From assembly GCF_029968035.1 (NCBI RefSeq), contig NZ_JASCIQ010000019.1, positions 62,001-126,000 of the forward strand: a stretch of 64,000 bases of DNA. The letters run 5' to 3'. Origin of the DNA: Streptomyces cavernicola (lineage in GTDB: Bacteria; Actinomycetota; Actinomycetes; Streptomycetales; Streptomycetaceae). The position numbers and the translations under genes are program-made. Positions 10,201-17,842 of the stretch are shown piece by piece. Within the stretch, counting starts at the first letter, position 1. Every line of letters begins with the position of its first letter. Under the pieces are notes generated by a model. It worked only from the letters and a program-made list of their open reading frames with translations, was not told the origin of the DNA and searched no databases.

Positions 10201-11371
10201 CTCCTGGCCCTCCCCGATGCCGGGCAGCCAGGACGCGACGGGCCCGCGCACATACGAGGGCACGCGCATTCGCACCGCGGGCGGCGTCCGCTACGAACAC
10301 GACGCCCAGGGCCGAGTGGTCCTCCGCCAGAAGACCCGCCTCTCCCGCAAGCCGGACACCTGGCGCTACGAGTGGGACGCGGAGGACCGCCTCACGTCGG
10401 TGGTCACGCCGGACGGGGCCCGGTGGCGGTACCTGTACGACCCGCTGGGGCGGCGTATTGCGAAGCAGAGGTTGGCTTCGGATGGCTCGGGTGCGGTGGT
10501 GGAGGAGGTGTCCTTCACCTGGGATGGCACGGTCCTGTGCGAGCAGACCAGCCGCATTACGGACGCCCAGGATGCGTTGACCCTCACCTGGGATCACGAC
10601 GACCTCCGCCCGCTGGCCCAGACGGAACGCAAGCACCTCTCGGACAGCGAGGTCGATCAGCGGTTCTTCGCCATCGTCACGGACTTGGTCGGTGCGCCGA
10701 CTGAACTTGTCGATGAGCAGGGCGAGTTGGCGTGGCGGGCGCGGTCCACTCTGTGGGGGACTACGGTTTGGGCGCGGGGAGGGACTGCGTATACGCCGTT
10801 GCGGTTTCCGGGGCAGTACCTTGACCCCGAAACTGGCCTGCATTACAACTATTTCCGATTCTATGATCCTGAGTGTTCTCGCTATCTAACCCAGGACCCT
10901 ATCGGCCTGGCTGCCGCTCCCAATCCGGCTTCCTACGTTCGCAATCCATTTCGCTGGCACGATCCACTCGGGCTGACTCCGTGCCCGAATAATGTGGCCC
11001 TGGGGACTCGGAAAGAGGCGGGTTTGCGAGATTTTGCTGATAGTAGGGGTTTCACACATTTCCTTGATAATACCCTAGAGGGATCCCTTGGGGATGTCTG
11101 GCACGCTGCGAATATGCGACCAGAGGCGCACCTCCATATTTCTATTGACGGGTTTCGGGACTTGGAAGATCGCCTGACGTCGGACCCGCTAGATGCATTT
11201 ATGGCGGCGTACGCGCGAGGTGGCGGCGATAATTGGTTTACGACGGAGCGTGAGATGTGGCTTGTGGGGGAGTCGGTAAGGCGGGAGGCGAGAACTTGGG
11301 ACAGTATAGACTTCTACTTTAAGGGAGAGAAACTCCCGCGCCCAGCTAATCCATTCGCCGAGGTGAACTAG
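7232..11371 (+). CDS. RHS-repeat polymorphic toxin with C-terminal toxin domain
   Basis: The remaining open frame, 1379 residues from GTG 7232, of a larger RHS toxin. Order: helical linker; DUF6531-type segment (GTDPIDLATGKMYLPQTDVTL, about residues 220-260); about 40 YD/RHS repeats (for example YDEAGNLTEVTNSSGRPLQF) that form the beta-cocoon; RHS core (LRFPGQYLDPETGLHYNYFR, YLTQDPIGL); then a variable tip of about 128 residues after DPLGLTPCPNN. The tip (NVALGTRKEAGLRDFADSRG, WDSIDFYFKG) loosely resembles type-27 polymorphic toxins, a tentative call. The last about 500 bases are clearly AT-richer than the repeats, the usual sign of a swapped toxin cassette. Whether the GTG 7232 product is made or exported is unknown. 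Confidence 0.85.
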   Translation: MDAYNAAVADQRDPGQKPEPFSDPGVADQKRAAELLEEARRQRDDMGRVATASVKEALTHAPAEPPPMDRAAKGLMDLGVSQGMELTHFAGGIVKGAAGMLTFARGLVPFDPYNVTHPAAYMQNLSLTASGLVSTAAHPDRAVKSAIDGFKRDPSEFLGRLLPELIGSKGAGLARNTFRHGAKAGADLAESGGKKGARDAVEEDPAGRSRDGDSVESEGTDPIDLATGKMYLPQTDVTLPGVLPLVFKRRVESGYQLGRWFGPSWTSTVDQRLEIDSEGVVLVDEDGLLLSYPHPAPGVPVMPSHGPRWPLDRAEDGAGYTVTDPETGRVRHFTDRGSDLSLLEQIDDRKGNWITFSYDADGAPTEINHCGGYHLRLTTAEGRVTALHLAGAAADGTDQQLLGYGYDEAGNLTEVTNSSGRPLQFTYDESGRVTSWTDTNDRSYTYEYDAADRCVAEGGSEGHMALRLDYDTVDQATGLRVTRAITGEGHERRYLINDRHQVVAQVDPLGAVTRFERDRYNRLLTHTDPLGHTTSYRYDENGRLAAATRADGRETQAEYNELGLPTRVVRSDGTVWHHSYDERGNRTAVTAPTGATTRYAYTEAGHLAAVTDALGATTQVRCDEAGLPVEVVDPLGATTRYDRDRFGRPLRVIDPLGATTHLQWTVEGKLVRRTAPDGSSESWTYDGEGNCTTHTDPMGGVTHFEYTHFDLLKARTGPDGVRYEFGHDAELRLTGVTNPQGLTWSYAYDPAGRLISESDFDDRTLTYAHDAAGRLISRANGLGERITFERNALGQITRKDAAGQVTTFAYDLTDQLAEARGPEVSLELLRDSVGRLKYETVNGRRMSYEYDVLGRRVGRTTPAGAESRWTYDAAGNRTELTTAGRTITFDHDASGRERTRRVGDALSLSNTYDPLGRLTAQTVTGPEGTGTPIQHRSYGYRADGHLTRIDDQLNGTRHFDLDAVGRVTAVRAAGWTETYAYDEAGNQTDASWPSPMPGSQDATGPRTYEGTRIRTAGGVRYEHDAQGRVVLRQKTRLSRKPDTWRYEWDAEDRLTSVVTPDGARWRYLYDPLGRRIAKQRLASDGSGAVVEEVSFTWDGTVLCEQTSRITDAQDALTLTWDHDDLRPLAQTERKHLSDSEVDQRFFAIVTDLVGAPTELVDEQGELAWRARSTLWGTTVWARGGTAYTPLRFPGQYLDPETGLHYNYFRFYDPECSRYLTQDPIGLAAAPNPASYVRNPFRWHDPLGLTPCPNNVALGTRKEAGLRDFADSRGFTHFLDNTLEGSLGDVWHAANMRPEAHLHISIDGFRDLEDRLTSDPLDAFMAAYARGGGDNWFTTEREMWLVGESVRREARTWDSIDFYFKGEKLPRPANPFAEVN

Positions 11372-11372
11372 C

Positions 11373-11726
11373 TTGAAATTGCTGAAATCGTGGCCCCGTG
11401 ACTTTCGCATCTGGAGTTACGGGGTCGGATATTCAAGACTGCTCCTGCGCAGTCTGGGATCTACCGAGGAGGAGGGTAGGGTCGATGTGCTCTTCAGTAA
11501 CGTAGAGCGGATAAACCTCCCTGCGTGCCTGTCCAGTCTTGTCGTTGAGGAGGCAGATTTCGAGGAAGTGTCGCTGATTCCCCGCCTTGACCCGGAATCC
11601 TCGAAAGTCCGTATCTTTATTGTCAATCAAGACTTCTTTGTTTGTGCTACCCACTTTGAATGGCATGAAGATAAGGGCGGGGCAAGATCGCCGTCGAGGT
11701 TCGGCCCATTCTCGAGGGTCGACTAG
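11373..11726 (+). CDS. Probable immunity protein for the RHS toxin
   Basis: 117 residues from TTG 11373, one base after the toxin stop, with GAGGTG upstream inside the toxin gene. The product (FRIWSYGVGYSRLLLRSL, RVDVLFSNVERINLP, FIVNQDFFVCATHFEWHED) is a compact alpha/beta protein of typical immunity-protein size, and its DNA is as AT-rich as the toxin tip, so toxin and immunity gene probably arrived together. Assignment rests on position and composition plus a vague similarity to small Streptomyces immunity proteins; no catalytic function is expected. Confidence 0.65.
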   Translation: MKLLKSWPRDFRIWSYGVGYSRLLLRSLGSTEEEGRVDVLFSNVERINLPACLSSLVVEEADFEEVSLIPRLDPESSKVRIFIVNQDFFVCATHFEWHEDKGGARSPSRFGPFSRVD

Positions 11727-11919
11727 TGCGGTAGGGACGTTTACCTGTTCCGCTAGGCATGTAGGGTCGGCGAGTGGGTGCCACGTAGGCAGGCGTGCGT
11801 CAGGTTCGGCGAGATGCATCCGACGCAGCGCCCGTCCCAGTTCTGCTCGAAGCTCGGCAACAGTCGAAGCGTTGGCTGGTCATGGATGCCCTTCGGGTTT
11901 ACGTCTGTACCTCCGGGTA

Positions 11920-12272
11920 GGGGTGGAGGCCAGGGTGGTAGATGGGGAGGCGTGGGCAGTGGAACGGATCCCGGTGGTCCGCTCTCAAGGTGGCCCGCAG
12001 AAGTATGTGGCTCAGCTCGACGTGGTCACGGAGTTCCTCGTGTCCCGCTGGGGCGAGCCGACGTCACTCAGGGCGACCTGGGCCCCTGGTTCACCTTCCC
12101 CTTCGCGCTGCAGGACAGCACGCTGGTCGCCCTCGTACGAGAGGTCGAGGATGCCTCGTGCCCCGGTTGCACCCTCGCGGTGATCTGGCGAGGCAGCCCC
12201 TGCAGCGTACGCACAGCCTTCCCTCGCGAACACGGTCTTCGAGAGGACACGGTGCTGCATGTCTCCGAGTGA
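11920..12272 (+). pseudogene. Decayed hypothetical gene behind the immunity gene
   Basis: Coding-like translation is split over frames: AWAVERIPVVRSQGGPQKYV and LDVVTEFLVSRWGE in one frame up to about 12060, then ADVTQGDLGPWFTFPFALQD, LVALVREVEDASCPGCTLAV and REHGLREDTVLHVSE to the TGA at 12270-12272 in another. One missing base near 12060 explains the switch. The true start is unclear; MDALRVYVCTSG at 11882 is in a third frame. Function unknown; possibly an orphan immunity gene, which is inference from position only. From 11727 to 11920 I see nothing further. Confidence 0.5.
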
Positions 12273-12786
12273 ACTGGTACAGGAGCCGAGGGAGCTTGAG
12301 GTTTGGCCTGTGCGGGTTCTTGTGCAGGGTCGGGAGCAGGAGTGGCAGCTCGCTGTCGACGGGGACGGGCCGTATGAGCTCGTTTTGCGGTCGCCGGGCG
12401 GGGTTGAGTGCGTTGCTGTCGGAGTGAGTGTGTTCGCTGCTCTGCGGGTGATGCGGGGCGAGCTTGAGCCGCGCGGGGTGCGGGTCTGTTGCAACGGGGC
12501 GCGGGTGGACGTGCGGCCGTCCGGGCTTGCGGCTTCGCATGGGGCCTGGGTGGTGTACGTCCTGCGGATGTGGCGGCCGGTGACCGTGCGGGATCTGGTG
12601 GAGACGCTCGCGTACGCCCCGCCCGAGCTGATCGGGTCCGTGGGAGAGCAAGACGCCTACTGGGAGCGGCACTTGAGGGGGCGTAGGTCCTGGTGGAAGC
12701 TTGTTAATCCGCTGTGGTGGGTCTACTTCTGCACGGCGTCGTGGGGGCGGCCGAGGACGACCCCACGACGCCGGAGACGTGGCTAG
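12259..12786 (+). CDS. Hypothetical protein
   Basis: 175 residues from ATG 12259, overlapping the end of the preceding broken gene by 14 bases, which suggests translational coupling when both were intact. The first half is mixed alpha/beta (VRVLVQGREQEWQLAVDGDG, ALRVMRGELEPRGVRVCCNGAR); the end carries an aromatic, possibly membrane-associated segment (RRSWWKLVNPLWWVYF) and an Arg-rich tail. I do not recognise the family. Its stop overlaps by 4 bases the end of the convergent FG-GAP gene. Confidence 0.6.
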   Translation: MSPSELVQEPRELEVWPVRVLVQGREQEWQLAVDGDGPYELVLRSPGGVECVAVGVSVFAALRVMRGELEPRGVRVCCNGARVDVRPSGLAASHGAWVVYVLRMWRPVTVRDLVETLAYAPPELIGSVGEQDAYWERHLRGRRSWWKLVNPLWWVYFCTASWGRPRTTPRRRRRG

Positions 12787-14218
12787 AGGCCCAGCACCTC
12801 GCCGTACCCGATCGCCCCGTTCGGGAGGGCGAAGCCGTACGGGGTGAGGGACTTGCCCTGGGGGTACGTCTCGGTCGTGCTGGTGGGGGCGAACCAGACG
12901 CCGCCTGAGCGGGGCTCGCCCGCGTTCTCGCCGGGGGCGCTGATCGCCGTGTCCCAGAGGCCGTCGCGGTTGTGGTCGCCGACGGTCACCTGCGCGCCGA
13001 AGCGGTCGCCGGCCTCGGCGGTGCCCGGCATGTTCGCGGTGCTCTGGCTGCGGGCCAGGCCGCCGTAGAGGCCGTGCTCCGTGCCGTTGAGGGTGACGTA
13101 GCCGCCCGCGTCCTTGACCGTCCCGACGTCCTCGCCGGGCACGCCGACCACCAGCTCCGGCCGGCCGTCCCCGTTCAGGTCACCGGCCGCGAGCGCCGCG
13201 CCGAAGTCGTCGCCGTCCTCCGAAGCCCCGCCGACCTCCGGGTTGGACTGCGTGAAGCACTCGTTCGCCGAGCCGAAGGAGGCAGACGGGACCCCTTGAG
13301 CACGAGCACCGCACCACCGAGCCGGTTCGCGCAATGCGTCGTCTCCGACTCGGGGTTGGGCTGTACGAGGCCGACCGCCAGGTCGTCCGTCCCGTCCCCG
13401 TCGATGTCCTCCGCGGCGAGCGCGCTGCCGCGGTCCGCGTCGGCCCACCACTGCGCGGGCGCGCCCTGGCCGTCCCAGCGCGTGATGAACGTGCCGGAGT
13501 CCTCCGTCGCCCGCCAGGTCGTGGCGAGGTCGTCCCGGCCGTCCCCGTCGAAGTCGCCGGTGGCCAGGTCGCGCGTACCGCCGCCCATGCCGTAGCTGCG
13601 CAGCGTCGTCGGGGTCACCGGGTCCTCGGTGAGCGGGCCCGGACGGAACCTGAGCGAGCCGCCCTCCTCGCCGCTCTCGCCGTACGCGAGGTCGGTGTCC
13701 CCGTCGCCGTCGTAGTCGCCCGTGGCGATCGTGCCGCCGATCTTGCTGAACTGGGACGTGCCCCTCGCCACCGTCGTGCCCTTGATGTTCCACTCCGAGC
13801 CGTCCAGGACGGTGATCGTGCCCTCGTCCTTCAGCTGGTCCGAGGTGAGCGACTCGCCGCTCGCGCCGACGACCAGCTCGAAGACGCCGTCCCCGTTCAC
13901 GTCGACCGGCGCGACGGACGAGCCGAACCGGTCGCCCGCCTCCGGCGTCCCCGGTATCCCGGCCTCGCCCTGGCTGATGACACCCGTCGACTGGCTCGGG
14001 CTCTGCGGCCCGCCGAAGATCACGCTGACGTAGCCGGCCTTGGCCTTGCCGTCCACCGTGGCGTCGGGCATGCCGACCGCGATGTCCGCGTATCCGTCGC
14101 CGTTGAAGTCGAACCGCGGAGCCGTGACGGCCGAGGCGGTCCCGGCCAGCGGCAGGGTCAGACCGGCGGCGGTGAGCGCCGCGACGACGGCAGTGGCGGC
14201 CAGGGTGCGTACACGCAA
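12783..14218 (-). pseudogene. Secreted FG-GAP/VCBS repeat protein, split by a frameshift
   Basis: Starts with TTG 14218 (GGAG upstream) and a Sec signal peptide (TLAATAVVAALTAAGLTLPLAGTASA). At least seven FG-GAP type calcium-binding repeats follow (DFNGDGYADIAVG, DVNGDGVFELVVG, DYDGDGDTDLAYG, DFDGDGRDDLATT, DIDGDGTDDLAVG, DLNGDGRPELVVG, DHNRDGLWDTAIS), the beta-propeller of integrin-like secreted proteins. The frame changes at about 13297, inside a G4 run on the coding strand; one added G joins AVLVLKG to VPSASFGSANECF and gives a 478-residue protein ending at 12783. Likely an extracellular protein if the frameshift is not real. Confidence 0.8.
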
Positions 14219-14372
14219 GGTGGAACTCCCGTACTAGGAGGGGGAAATGCGAGGGGGAATGGGTCCCGGGGGTGTGACTCGCGAGGTGTACGGAGGGTTG
14301 TGCGCGGGGGTGCGTTTAAGTGGCCGCTGGGTGAACACGCCCCCGCAGAGGGCATGAGGGCTTCAGAGGTCT

Positions 14373-14828
14373 TCATTGGTCTTCAGGTAGCAGCCGGAAA
14401 GCGGAGTGGCCGTCCAACGGGCGGACGACGCGGAAGTGGGCGTCGGACGTGAACATGTCGGCGGTGCGGTAGTGCGCGGCCAGGGCGACGTTCATGGCGT
14501 CCGTGAGGCCGATGCCGCTGCCTCCGTCCAGGTTGCGGTAGCCGTCCATGACGGCGCGCGCAGTGTGCAAGTGGGGTTGTACGGCGGGCACTTCGAAGCG
14601 TTTGCCGTCGATCCGTCTGGTGATGAATTCGAGTGCGGCGGACGCGGCCTGGGCGCTGATCCGTTCCGTCAACAGGTAGTCGAGCTCGGCCAGCACCATG
14701 GGCGAGACGACCAGATGTCCGACCCGGCCAAGGCATGCGCGGTGCTCGGCGTGGCCCTTGCTGGTGGCGGTGAACAGTCGGAAGAGGGCGTTCGTGTCAC
14801 CGATCGCCACGGCGCTCTGCTCAGTCAA
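14373..14828 (-). CDS. vapC: PIN-domain ribonuclease toxin (VapC type)
   Basis: 151 residues with the PIN-domain acidic cluster: Asp11 in IGDTNALFRL, Glu in VLAELDYLLTER, Asp in IGLTDAMNVALAAHY and Asp in MFTSDAHFRVV. VapC toxins are Mg-dependent RNases neutralised by the partner antitoxin. The likely start is TTG at 14828, lying inside the antitoxin's last codons (8-bp overlap with its stop), so translation is coupled to the antitoxin, the normal order antitoxin then toxin. Located between an FG-GAP gene and regulatory genes. Confidence 0.87.
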   Translation of the reverse strand: MTEQSAVAIGDTNALFRLFTATSKGHAEHRACLGRVGHLVVSPMVLAELDYLLTERISAQAASAALEFITRRIDGKRFEVPAVQPHLHTARAVMDGYRNLDGGSGIGLTDAMNVALAAHYRTADMFTSDAHFRVVRPLDGHSAFRLLPEDQ

Positions 14829-15090
14829 CGTCGCCGCCCATCCCGCGCAGAGTGCTGTCGATCTCGTCGTCCGAGAGGTCGGGGCCGTCGAACGTGGGCA
14901 GGTCGTCGAGTGGGCCCATCGGGTCCGTGCGGAACGGATAGGTCGCCGGGCCGGGCTGGACGCCTTGGGGGTACAGGGTGGCGACGGGCCGGCCGTTGCG
15001 GGTGATGGTGATGGTCTCCCCGGCCTCCACCCGCGCGATGACGCCGGCCGTGTCCTGGTTCAACTCTCTTATCGGCACGCTCTGGGTCAT
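14821..15090 (-). CDS. Prevent-host-death family antitoxin (Phd/YefM type)
   Basis: 89 residues. The N-terminal DNA-binding domain shows the Phd/YefM pattern (VPIRELNQDTAGVIARVEAG, ETITITRNGRPVATLYP); the acidic C-terminal tail (DLSDDEIDSTLRGMGGDVD) would wrap the PIN toxin. ATG at 15090 is chosen because family similarity begins exactly there; the frame continues upstream without similarity. First gene of the toxin-antitoxin operon, likely autorepressing through the repeat just upstream. Confidence 0.87.
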   Translation of the reverse strand: MTQSVPIRELNQDTAGVIARVEAGETITITRNGRPVATLYPQGVQPGPATYPFRTDPMGPLDDLPTFDGPDLSDDEIDSTLRGMGGDVD

Positions 15091-15099
15091 AGCGCCAGT

Positions 15100-15115
15100 G
15101 TAGTACGCGTAGTAC
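15100..15115. promoter_or_regulatory. Candidate operator of the toxin-antitoxin operon
   Basis: Two copies of GTAGTAC (15100-15106 and 15109-15115) separated by two bases lie 10-25 bases upstream of the antitoxin start. Each half contains the palindrome GTAC. Direct or inverted 7-bp repeats at this position are usual binding sites for Phd-type antitoxins. Binding is inferred. Confidence 0.5.
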
Positions 15116-15143
15116 ATCGTGCCCAGTGCGGCAAGTCGCGCGG

Positions 15144-15569
15144 TCATCGCTTCGTCTCGCACTCGAACCACACCGTCTTCCCCGGCCCGCCGCCGCTGGG
15201 CGGGCACGTGCCCCAGCGGTCCGTCACCGCCTCCACGAGGAGCAGCCCTCGGCCGGACTCGGTCAGCGGCTCCTGGGGCCGGGTGCGCAGCGGTTTCGTG
15301 CTGCGGTCCGTCACCTCGACCCTCAGCACGCGCGCGTAGCCCAGGATTTCGGTCGTGCAGTGGGGGTTTTCCGGTACGTGACGGAGCACGTTCGTGAGCA
15401 GTTCCGTCAGCGCCAGCTCCGCCGCGTCGCACAGCTCCTGCATCCCCCAGGACGTGAGAAGCGTGCGCAGGATGCGACGGAAGTGCCCCACGGAGTGTTC
15501 ACCGAGCGTCATGCTCAGCCGATAGCAGTACTCAATTTCCGTTGTTTCACGGCCAGTTGGTCCATTCAT
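15144..15569 (-). CDS. Anti-sigma-factor-like ATP-binding protein (HATPase_c)
   Basis: 141 residues from ATG 15569. GHKL-type nucleotide-binding motifs are present: N box ELALTELLTNVLRHV, G1 box RVEVTDRSTK (Asp) and G2 box LTESGRGLLLVEAVTDRWG, ending GKTVWFECETKR. Such RsbW/SpoIIAB-like proteins are abundant in Streptomyces, commonly divergent from an XRE/DUF5753 regulator as here (the XRE gene begins 86 bases away on the other strand). Likely a serine kinase or anti-sigma regulator; target unknown. Confidence 0.85.
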   Translation of the reverse strand: MNGPTGRETTEIEYCYRLSMTLGEHSVGHFRRILRTLLTSWGMQELCDAAELALTELLTNVLRHVPENPHCTTEILGYARVLRVEVTDRSTKPLRTRPQEPLTESGRGLLLVEAVTDRWGTCPPSGGGPGKTVWFECETKR

Positions 15570-15654
15570 GCGGCCAGCGTGCGGTGCGCTGATTACGCTC
15601 GGCCACCAGCTGAATCGAACCTCGCACAGCGTGAACTTGGGGGTGGCCGTCCGC

Positions 15655-16503
15655 ATGGCCAACATCCGCAACCTCGACCCCGGCGCATCCCCGCTGGACT
15701 ACTACGGCTCCGAACTCCGCCGCCTGAGAGTGGAAGCCGACCTGAAGCAGGGCGAGTTGGGCTCCATCGTGTTCTGTACGGGGTCCCTCATCGGCCAGAT
15801 CGAAACCGCCCACAAGGTTCCTACGCGGGAGCTGTCCGAGCGCTTGGACGCGGCGCTGGGCACTGACGGCCACTTCAGCCGCCTGGTCGGCCTTGTGCTG
15901 CGCAGCCAGTTGCCGAGTTGGTTCCAGGCGTACGCGGCCATGGAGGCCAAGGCGACCTACATCTCCACGTACCAGGCGCAGTTGGTGTACGGGCTGTTGC
16001 AGACAGAGGCGTATGCCAAGGCTGTGCTAGGCGTACGGTTCGACGGCGACCTTGACGCCCAGGTGGCGGCCCGACTTGAGCGGCAGCGGGTGCTGGAGCG
16101 GGATGAGCCGCCGCTGGTCTGGGTCGTGCTGAGCGAGGCCGTCCTGCGTCAGGAGATCGGCGGTGCGGCTGTCATGCGAGGCCAACTTGCGCGGCTGTTG
16201 GATCTCCAGGAGCGGCCGTGGTTGAAGATCCAGATCCTGCCGTTCGAGGCGGGAGCGCACTCGGGGCTGATGGGCACCTTCAACATGTTGCGCTTCGAGG
16301 GCGACCCGGACCTCGTCTATACCGAGGACTTCGTGCAGGGGCACATGACCGCCAACCCGCAAGCCATCCGGGAGGGTTCGCTCCGATACGATCATTTGCG
16401 GGCCGCCGCGCTCTCCGTGGAGGACTCGGCGGAGCGGATCGCCCGAGTGATGGAGGAGCGTTATGCACACCAACCAGGATCTGACGGGCGCGGCGTGGCG
16501 TAA
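15655..16503 (+). CDS. XRE-family regulator with DUF5753 domain
   Basis: 282 residues from ATG 15655, the usual length; earlier in-frame starts add residues without similarity. N-terminal helix-turn-helix (SELRRLRVEADLKQGELGSI, GSLIGQIETAHKVPTRELSE), followed by DUF5753 (FQAYAAMEAKATYISTYQAQ, VYGLLQTEAYAKAVL, ILPFEAGAHSGLMGTFNML). This family pairs with a DUF397 protein, here the overlapping next gene, and controls development or antibiotic genes in several Streptomyces (WhiJ-like systems). Divergent from the ATPase gene, forming the common three-gene set. Confidence 0.9.
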   Translation: MANIRNLDPGASPLDYYGSELRRLRVEADLKQGELGSIVFCTGSLIGQIETAHKVPTRELSERLDAALGTDGHFSRLVGLVLRSQLPSWFQAYAAMEAKATYISTYQAQLVYGLLQTEAYAKAVLGVRFDGDLDAQVAARLERQRVLERDEPPLVWVVLSEAVLRQEIGGAAVMRGQLARLLDLQERPWLKIQILPFEAGAHSGLMGTFNMLRFEGDPDLVYTEDFVQGHMTANPQAIREGSLRYDHLRAAALSVEDSAERIARVMEERYAHQPGSDGRGVA

Positions 16504-16744
16504 GTCGTCGTACAGCGGAGACACCGGCGGCGACTGCATCGAGTGCGCCCCCCTCAACGGCGCCGCCTGGCGTAAGTCCTCGTACAGCGGAGACACCGGC
16601 GGCGAGTGCGTCGAAATCGCAGAACTCCCCACCCGCATCGCCGTCCGCGATTCCAAGAACCCCGAAGGCGGGGCCTTCACCGTCAGTGCCGCCGCCTTCG
16701 CCGCCTTCGTCGCAGACGCTAAGCGGGGTGCGGGGCTCCGGTGA
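16463..16744 (+). CDS. DUF397 protein with an internally duplicated N-terminus
   Basis: 93 residues from ATG 16463, overlapping the XRE gene by 41 bases. DUF397 proteins are small partners of XRE/DUF5753 regulators. The conserved start GAAWRKSSYSGDTGG occurs twice (residues about 9-23 and 33-47), so the family's N-terminal motif has been duplicated; the rest (CVEIAELPTRIAVRDSKNPE, AAFAAFVADAK) is single copy and normal. Confidence 0.87.
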   Translation: MHTNQDLTGAAWRKSSYSGDTGGDCIECAPLNGAAWRKSSYSGDTGGECVEIAELPTRIAVRDSKNPEGGAFTVSAAAFAAFVADAKRGAGLR

Positions 16745-16846
16745 ACGGGCTGTGAAAGATGGGGAGTTGAGTGGTTGGTGGGCTGAGCGTGCGTGATTGG
16801 GTCCAGGGGTACGACTTCCCACCAGACACGAAGGACACTCATCATC

Positions 16847-17059
16847 ATGAGCACCTCGCGCATCGAGACCGCTGAGATAGCCGACGCCGACCTGGACAAC
16901 ATCGCGGGTGGCCTGTCCGTCAGCGGCGGCGTCGAGGGCCTGACGGCCAACTTCGCCCAGGGCCCCAACGGTCTGCCGGTGCTGACCGACGGTTCCATCG
17001 ACTCCGTGTCGGTCACCGTCAAGGACATCCCGCTGGGTCTGGGCTCGGCCCTCGGCTGA
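16847..17059 (+). CDS. Small peptide with a double-glycine-type leader
   Basis: 70 residues from ATG 16847 (AAGGAC upstream). The first 22 residues (RIETAEIADADLDNIAGG ending in GG) have the look of leader peptides of class II lanthipeptides and other GG-processed peptides (ADLDNIAGG). The remaining 48 residues are Gly/Ser/Val/Leu-rich and contain no Cys, so thioether rings cannot form. No modification enzyme, peptidase or transporter gene lies next to it. Similar Cys-free peptides in Streptomyces are often annotated as type A2 lantipeptides. A strong terminator follows. Function unknown. Confidence 0.6.
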   Translation: MSTSRIETAEIADADLDNIAGGLSVSGGVEGLTANFAQGPNGLPVLTDGSIDSVSVTVKDIPLGLGSALG

Positions 17060-17083
17060 TCTCGCCGCCCTGCGCGTAACGTC

Positions 17084-17113
17084 GGCCCCCGGAACCCCGT
17101 GGTTCCGGGGGCC
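17084..17113. terminator. Strong hairpin terminator
   Basis: Perfect 12-bp stem GGCCCCCGGAAC / GTTCCGGGGGCC with a 6-base loop, located 25 bases after the small-peptide stop and 27 bases beyond the end of the convergent zinc-ribbon gene. It probably serves both strands; there is no long T tract, as is usual in Streptomyces. Confidence 0.75.
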
Positions 17114-17140
17114 TACGTGTGTACGGAGCCCCGCCAGGCC

Positions 17141-17737
17141 TCAGACCTTGCCGCCGAGCTGCGCGATCCCGTGCCCCAGCTGCTCGCTGAACGCCGTACA
17201 GAACTCGTCGGAGAGCTCCGGCCAGTCCCAGAAGTCGAAGGCGAGCGCGCCCAGGGCGAACCCGGGAGCCCACTGCCACTCCGTGATCGGGGCGGACTCC
17301 CCGCAGGCGGGGCAGGGCGCGCTGCCCTCGCCCGTTTTCTTCCACGCGGCGATGCCGTCCTTGAACGGCTGCCAGACCTTGTCGTCCCGCTCGAACTCGT
17401 ACGGGTAGTTGATGACCACCGTCTTGGCCTGGCAGCGGGGGCAGACGGCGTACTGCGCCTCGTCGGCGCCCTGGCCGGCCACGTGGTAGTCACGGCCGAC
17501 GACGACGGCCACCGGGCGCGGCAGCCAGTCCGGGTTCGAGGAATCGGCAACGGCGCGCGCCCAGTTGGGGCCCCGCACATAGCCCTCGGTCACCGGGTGG
17601 CTGAACACCCCGTCGTCGGACAGCTCACGCGTGATCACGCCCTCGGAGACCAGCCAGTCGACCATCCGCTCCGCCAGCCGCCCGGCCTCTTCGAGGGTCG
17701 CCTCCACGTCGACGATCCGCTCGTAGTAGTCACCCAT
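17141..17737 (-). CDS. Conserved hypothetical protein with zinc-ribbon cysteines
   Basis: 198 residues from ATG 17737. An N-terminal helical part (EEAGRLAERMVDWLVSEGVI) is followed by a central region containing two CxxC knuckles (CPRCQAKTVVINYP and CPACGESAPITEWQW), suggesting one structural zinc. The C-terminal part is aromatic and acidic (FDFWDWPELSDEFCTAFSEQ). The protein type is common in Streptomyces; no role is known to me. Convergent with the small-peptide gene. Confidence 0.7.
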   Translation of the reverse strand: MGDYYERIVDVEATLEEAGRLAERMVDWLVSEGVITRELSDDGVFSHPVTEGYVRGPNWARAVADSSNPDWLPRPVAVVVGRDYHVAGQGADEAQYAVCPRCQAKTVVINYPYEFERDDKVWQPFKDGIAAWKKTGEGSAPCPACGESAPITEWQWAPGFALGALAFDFWDWPELSDEFCTAFSEQLGHGIAQLGGKV

Positions 17738-17842
17738 CGTCGTCCCCGCCGTTCATCGATCCATCGGTCAGTACCGGAAATCGTGCCATCTCCTCGACAG
17801 GTTCGGATCGACGTCCACCGGCTTCCTGACCTTCCGTCAGAT

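Noticed and set aside
6656..10843. Very long open frame on the reverse strand opposite the RHS gene
   Set aside because: It mirrors the RHS repeats; the translation is Arg/Val/Ala-rich without domain pattern, while the forward strand has clear RHS repeats.
11433..11819. Reverse-strand frame over the immunity gene
   Set aside because: The forward frame follows the toxin by one base with a ribosome site and a typical immunity-protein composition; the reverse frame has no neighbour or signal.
16847..17059. Genuine lanthipeptide precursor
   Set aside because: No Cys in the core and no LanM/LanBC-type gene nearby; only the leader is reminiscent.
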